64,000 nucleotides of DNA from Kitasatospora albolonga. GTDB lineage: Bacteria > Actinomycetota > Actinomycetes > Streptomycetales > Streptomycetaceae. Both the position numbers and the translations under genes were made by a program. The notes under the pieces were generated by a model. It was not told the origin of the DNA. It made no database searches and saw nothing but the letters and a program-made list of their open reading frames with translations. Numbering within the stretch: the stretch's first letter is position 1; the number at the start of each line of letters is the position of its first letter. The stretch lies in NCBI GenBank assembly GCA_002082585.1, contig CP020563.1, positions 7,186,001 to 7,250,000 on the forward strand, read 5' to 3'. Below are positions 60,778 to 64,000 of this stretch, in pieces.

Positions 60778-61730
60778 AGCCCGAAGCGTGGATTCGCGGC
60801 GAGCCACCGTGCGTAGCTCGGGCTGCGCAGCACCGCTTCCTCGTACGCCGCGCGGGTCTGCCCGGCCACCGCCACCGCCGCGGCGTCGGCGGCGGGGGAG
60901 TGCGGGTGCCAGCCCAGCAGGTGGCGCCAGCTGAGCGGCGCCCCGGCGAGCGGCCGGGTCACCAGGCCGGGGACCGGCGGGAACGTCGCCCGGCACAGGC
61001 CGATCGCCCGCCCGACCTGCACCAGGTGGACGACGGACGAGGTGTCCGTCTCGTACACGGACACCGGGGTGAAGCCCGCCCGCGCGCAGGCCGCCGCGAA
61101 ACAGTCGGCGAAACAGCCGTCCCCCGGCACATCGGCCCAGCACTGGTCAGCGAGCGCGGCGAGGTCGAGCTCCTCCTCACCGGCCAGCGGATGGTCCTCC
61201 GGCAGCATCACGAAGACCGGGTCCACCCCCACCACCTCCCAGACCAGCCGGTCGGCCAGCGGTGGCGGGCTCTCCCCGCAGGTGCCGATGAGCGCGAAGT
61301 CGAGGCGTCCGTCGATCGTCAGGGCGGCGATCTCGTCCACCGACCACGCGGTGTACGTGGTGACCGGCGCCTGCGGGTGCGCCGTGGCGATCCGGTCGAC
61401 CAGACCGCCGAGCAGCGGGCCGTGCGTACCGCCCAGCCGGAACCGCTCCAGCGGACCGGTGGCGTTGGCGAACCGCACCGCCTCCGCCTGGAGTTCACTC
61501 ACCGCGGGCAGCACCACCCGGGCCCGCTCCAGCACCAGTTCGCCGAGCGGAGTGGCGCGGGCGCCCGTGTGGTCACGGTCGAAGAGCGTGCCCCCGAGGG
61601 CCTTCTCGATCCGCCGCAGCTGGGCGCTGAGAGCGGGCTGGGCGAGGCCCAGCGTGGCGGCGGCCTTGGTGAGGCTGCCGGTGTCGGCGATGGCACGGAC
61701 GGTTCTCAGATGGCGCAACTCCAGCTCCAT
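60768..61730 (-). CDS. LysR-family transcriptional regulator
   Basis: The 320-residue protein has the HTH at 1-62 (RHLRTVRAIADTGSLTKAAATLGLAQPALSAQLRRIEKALGGTLFDRDHTGARATPLG) and an effector domain with FVMLPEDHPLAGEEELDL. An inverted repeat CCATAA-N7-TTATGG lies over its own start codon, which suits autorepression. The nearest other gene on the strand, an NmrA-type oxidoreductase upstream, is separated by a terminator, so its target is unclear. Confidence 0.9.
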   Translation of the reverse strand: MELELRHLRTVRAIADTGSLTKAAATLGLAQPALSAQLRRIEKALGGTLFDRDHTGARATPLGELVLERARVVLPAVSELQAEAVRFANATGPLERFRLGGTHGPLLGGLVDRIATAHPQAPVTTYTAWSVDEIAALTIDGRLDFALIGTCGESPPPLADRLVWEVVGVDPVFVMLPEDHPLAGEEELDLAALADQCWADVPGDGCFADCFAAACARAGFTPVSVYETDTSSVVHLVQVGRAIGLCRATFPPVPGLVTRPLAGAPLSWRHLLGWHPHSPAADAAAVAVAGQTRAAYEEAVLRSPSYARWLAANPRFGLVS

Positions 61731-61745
61731 AATGGCAAGTTATGG
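61727..61745. promoter_or_regulatory. LysR-type box over the LysR start codon
   Basis: CCATAA-N7-TTATGG, a perfect inverted repeat containing T-N11-A, overlapping the ATG of the LysR gene. Position predicts negative autoregulation. Confidence 0.6.
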
Positions 61746-61828
61746 CCACCGGCCCGCCCCGGCAATATGTCGGTCACTCTTCGGTCCGGGCAATGTTTCC
61801 GGCCTGTACCCAGTCTGTACCCCGGTCT

Positions 61829-61858
61829 GTCCCTCCGGCCCGCACGGGCCGGAGGGAC
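61829..61858. terminator. Hairpin terminator of the NmrA-type gene
   Basis: Perfect 13-bp stem GTCCCTCCGGCCC / GGGCCGGAGGGAC with a 4-nt loop, 11 bp beyond the stop on the minus strand. Confidence 0.88.
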
Positions 61859-61868
61859 CAGCTCCGGT

Positions 61869-62693
61869 TCAGCCGTGCCAGGCGCCGTCCCGCGCGGCCT
61901 CGTGGGCGAACGCGGTGAACTCCTTCGCCTCCCGCCCCAGCACCCGCTTCACCCCGTCCGTCGTCACGGAGTTGTGGCCGTCCAGCAGCCCCGCGAACAG
62001 CTCGGCCAGGAACCCCGCCTCGGGGCCGGACACCCCGTACCCCTCCAGCACGTCCGCGTACGCGGCGGCGCTCACCGGCACGTACCGCACCGGCCGCCCC
62101 GCCGCCCGGCCGAGCTCCGCCGCCGCCTCCTCGAACGTCAGGCTCCGGGGCCCGGTCAGCTCGTACACGGCCCCCGCGTGCCCGTCCCCGGTCAGCGCCG
62201 TCACCACCACATCGGCCAGGTCGTCGATGTCCAGGAACGGTTCGGCCGTCGACCCGGCGGGGAAGACCAGCTCACCCCCGAGCACGCTGTCCAGCAGGGC
62301 ACCCTCGCTGAAGTTCTGCGCGAAGAACGCCGACCGTACGACGGTGAGCTCCACCGCCCCCACCGCATCCCGCAGCGCCTCCTCGGCCACGGCCGCCTGC
62401 GGTTCGCCGCGCCCCGAGAGCAGCACCACCCGGCGGAGCCCGCTCGCCGCCGCGAGCCGCCCGAAGGCCGCCATCGCCGCGGGCGCACCGGGCACCGCGA
62501 GATCCGGGTAGTACGTGATGTACGCGGCCTCCGCACCGGACAGCGCCGCCGCCCAGCCCGACTCGTCCTGCCAGTCGAAGCGCACCCCGCCGGTACGCGA
62601 ACCCGCCCGGACCGGCACCCCCAGCGCCGTCAGCCGCTCCGCCACCCGGCGGCCGGTCTTGCCGGTACCGCTCGTCACCAGAACCGTTCCCAC
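61869..62693 (-). CDS. NmrA/atypical-SDR NAD(P)-binding protein
   Basis: The 274-residue protein starts GTVLVTSGTGKTGRRVAERL (atypical SDR nucleotide loop G-x-x-G-x-x-G), then AYITYYPDLA, VVLLSGRGEP and ELTVVRSAFFAQNFSEG, matching the NmrA-like/quinone-oxidoreductase 2 group. Substrate is unknown. Start placed at GTG 62693, where the domain begins; ATG 62795 adds 34 unrelated residues but has an excellent GGAG 6 nt upstream, so it must be kept as an alternative. It is divergent from an AraC regulator gene, its likely controller. Confidence 0.85.
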   Translation of the reverse strand: MGTVLVTSGTGKTGRRVAERLTALGVPVRAGSRTGGVRFDWQDESGWAAALSGAEAAYITYYPDLAVPGAPAAMAAFGRLAAASGLRRVVLLSGRGEPQAAVAEEALRDAVGAVELTVVRSAFFAQNFSEGALLDSVLGGELVFPAGSTAEPFLDIDDLADVVVTALTGDGHAGAVYELTGPRSLTFEEAAAELGRAAGRPVRYVPVSAAAYADVLEGYGVSGPEAGFLAELFAGLLDGHNSVTTDGVKRVLGREAKEFTAFAHEAARDGAWHG

Positions 62694-62973
62694 GGCCCTC
62701 ACCTCTTCCTGTCCGCTTTTCCGGCCGCATTTCCGTCCGCCGGGGGTGCCGGTGTCCGTGCCGACCGGCCGCTTCGTATACGGCTTCTCCGTCATGTTTT
62801 TCTCCGCCCTCCGTCTTCGGCCGTCCGTCTTCCGGCAGGTCTTCCGGCCTGGCTCCAGACTTCCGGGCGCCGGACACCGGGAACATCGTCGAGAAGCTCA
62901 GCTCCCTCCGTCTGCGTCCAGACGGCGCCCCGGTCCGGCCCGCCCCCGCCCACCCGCGTCTACGCTGTCGCCC

Positions 62974-63972
62974 ATGGACGCTCTCGCCGGACTCCTGGAC
63001 GGACCCCGGGCCCGGGGCGCCTTCCTCCTGCGCATGGTGATGGAGCCGCCCTGGGCGGTCCGGGTCGCCGACCGGGCCCCGATCTGCCTGATGTCGGTCA
63101 CCCGGGGAACGGCGTGGATCGTCCCCTCGGAGGGGGCGGAGCCGGTCCGCCTGGACCCGGGTGACATCGCGGTGGTGCGCGGCCCGCACCCGTACACCGT
63201 CGCCGACGCGCCCGGCACCGAGCCGCACGCGCTGGTCGGGCCCGGCGGCCACTGCACCACCCTGCACGGGCGGCCGCTCTCCCAGGAGATGCTGCTGGGG
63301 GTACGGACCTGGGGCAACGCCGCCCACGGCGCCACGGCGGTGCTCGTCGGCACCTACCTGATGGACGGTGAGATCAGCCGCCGGCTGCTCGACGCCCTGC
63401 CGCCGCTGCTCCGGCTCCCCGCCGACCGGCGGACCGGGCCGCTGCTGGACCTGCTCGACGCGGAGATCGCGCAGGACGAACCGGGGCAGCACGTCGTGCT
63501 GGACCGGCTGCTGGACCTGCTGCTCATCGCCGTGCTGCGCGGCTGGTTCTCCCGGCCGGGCGCCGAGGCCCCGGCCTGGTACCGGGCCATGAGCGACCCC
63601 GTCGTCGGCGTGGCCCTCCGGCTGCTCCAGAACGACCCGGCGCACCCCTGGACCGTCGCCTCGCTCGCCGCCCGGGCCGGGGTCTCGCGGGCCGGGCTCG
63701 CCCGCCGCTTCACCGAACTGGTCGGCGAGCCCCCGATGGCGTACCTCACCGGCTGGCGGCTCGCGCTCGCCGCCGACCTGCTCCGGGAGAGCGACGCCAC
63801 GGTCGAGGCGGTGGCCCGGCGGGTCGGCTACAGCGCCCCGTTCGCCTTCAGTACGGCGTTCAAGCGCGTCCGGGGAGTGAGCCCGCAGGAGTACCGCGCG
63901 ACCGGAGACGGGGGCGAGCCCCCGGCCCGCACCGGTTTGCCGGAACGGCAACGTAACTTGCCCACGGGCTGA
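62974..63972 (+). CDS. AraC-family transcriptional regulator (cupin type)
   Basis: The 332-residue protein has an N-terminal cupin (AraC-binding-like, about 15-165; ICLMSVTRGTAWIVPSEGAEPVRLDPGDIAVVRGPHPYTV) and two C-terminal HTH motifs (about 205-310; WTVASLAARAGVSRAGLARRFTELVGEPPMAYLTGWRLALAADLLRESDATVEAVARRVGYSAPFAFSTAFKRVRGVSPQEYR). This architecture controls neighbouring oxidoreductase genes; the divergent NmrA-type gene is the obvious target. The 280-bp region between them contains repeated CGTCTTCCGG blocks and no other gene. Confidence 0.92.
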   Translation: MDALAGLLDGPRARGAFLLRMVMEPPWAVRVADRAPICLMSVTRGTAWIVPSEGAEPVRLDPGDIAVVRGPHPYTVADAPGTEPHALVGPGGHCTTLHGRPLSQEMLLGVRTWGNAAHGATAVLVGTYLMDGEISRRLLDALPPLLRLPADRRTGPLLDLLDAEIAQDEPGQHVVLDRLLDLLLIAVLRGWFSRPGAEAPAWYRAMSDPVVGVALRLLQNDPAHPWTVASLAARAGVSRAGLARRFTELVGEPPMAYLTGWRLALAADLLRESDATVEAVARRVGYSAPFAFSTAFKRVRGVSPQEYRATGDGGEPPARTGLPERQRNLPTG

Positions 63973-63992
63973 CCTGCGGCGAAGGTGGCGCC

Positions 63993-64000
63993 ATGAGCAG
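63993..64000 (+). CDS. Possible start of the next gene (cut by window edge)
   Basis: ATG AGC AG preceded by GAAGGTGGCGCC, a plausible ribosome site, 20 bp after the AraC stop. Only two codons are visible, so nothing can be said about the product. Confidence 0.3.

Overview
The window is very GC-rich, densely coded DNA with near-universal G/C third codon positions, Shine-Dalgarno-led ORFs, many GTG starts and frequent ATGA/GTGA stop-start overlaps. Gene content (complete ethylmalonyl-CoA pathway, MreB-like/SecDF block, holin-phosphatase fusion, many LysR/TetR/LacI/AraC regulators, rare TTA codons) points to a Streptomyces chromosome. I see no rRNA, no complete tRNA, no transposase, phage module or CRISPR array.

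Layout. (1) 1-3.8 kb: end of a short-chain dehydrogenase gene, a degenerate ATP-grasp-like protein, a dimethylarginine-hydrolase-type enzyme and a PLP decarboxylase, a possible small metabolic or biosynthetic cluster whose left part lies outside the window. (2) 3.9-6.7 kb: an atypical LuxR-type response regulator divergent from a coupled response regulator/histidine kinase pair; the kinase has a TTA codon. (3) 6.7-10.7 kb: a flavin-reductase-like protein, a membrane Ser/Thr kinase with an extracellular ligand-binding domain, and a lipoprotein. (4) 10.9-22.7 kb, all minus strand: pssA-psd (phosphatidylethanolamine synthesis); ccr-ecm-mcl-mch-mcd (ethylmalonyl-CoA pathway, C2/C4 assimilation and extender-unit supply); then GNAT, TetR and a double 3-hydroxyacyl-CoA dehydrogenase. 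The ccr promoter carries two copies of TGGCAC-N3-GTG(A/C)C and a third lies at the 5' end of the TetR gene, suggesting a local circuit. (5) 23-27 kb: HEAT-repeat protein with an early TTA codon, secreted tripeptidyl-type peptidase, radical SAM gene with a consensus SOS box, SRPBCC protein. (6) 27-31.8 kb: drug-efflux-type MFS protein with three C-terminal beta-sandwich repeats, LysR, aldo/keto reductase.

(7) 32-39 kb: four hydrolases in a row (M55 D-aminopeptidase, M20, S9, S66 LD-carboxypeptidase), resembling a murein-peptide salvage set, followed by a secreted X-Pro/CocE-type hydrolase. (8) 39-47 kb: small metabolic genes, several degenerate at catalytic residues (arginase-like, aminotransferase-like), a lipid kinase/PAP2 fusion, and a coupled metallo-hydrolase/DedA pair. 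(9) 47-52.6 kb: holin-phosphodiesterase fusion, then DUF1996-DUF305-LacI, which looks like one autoregulated operon: a near-consensus promoter (TTGACA-N17-TACGTT) with one GAGAGCGCTCTC operator over the start point and another 109 bp upstream. (10) 52.7-59.4 kb: NAD-dependent DNA ligase with a repetitive tail, then MreB-like protein, a secreted Pro-rich protein and SecDF. (11) 59.4-64 kb: regulators (XRE/MmyB, LysR, AraC), a pterin dehydratase and an NmrA-type oxidoreductase.

A recurring structural oddity is a family of arrays with a 14-bp period that start at the stop codons of unrelated genes (1158-1268, 34125-34223, 60688-60777), plus other short tandem repeats at gene ends. The strongest candidates for undescribed biology are the DUF1996-DUF305-LacI operon, the TetR/ccr operator set, the stop-codon arrays, and a 28-bp perfect palindrome covering the start of the arginase-like gene. 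All functional statements come from reading the sequence; no database search was run.
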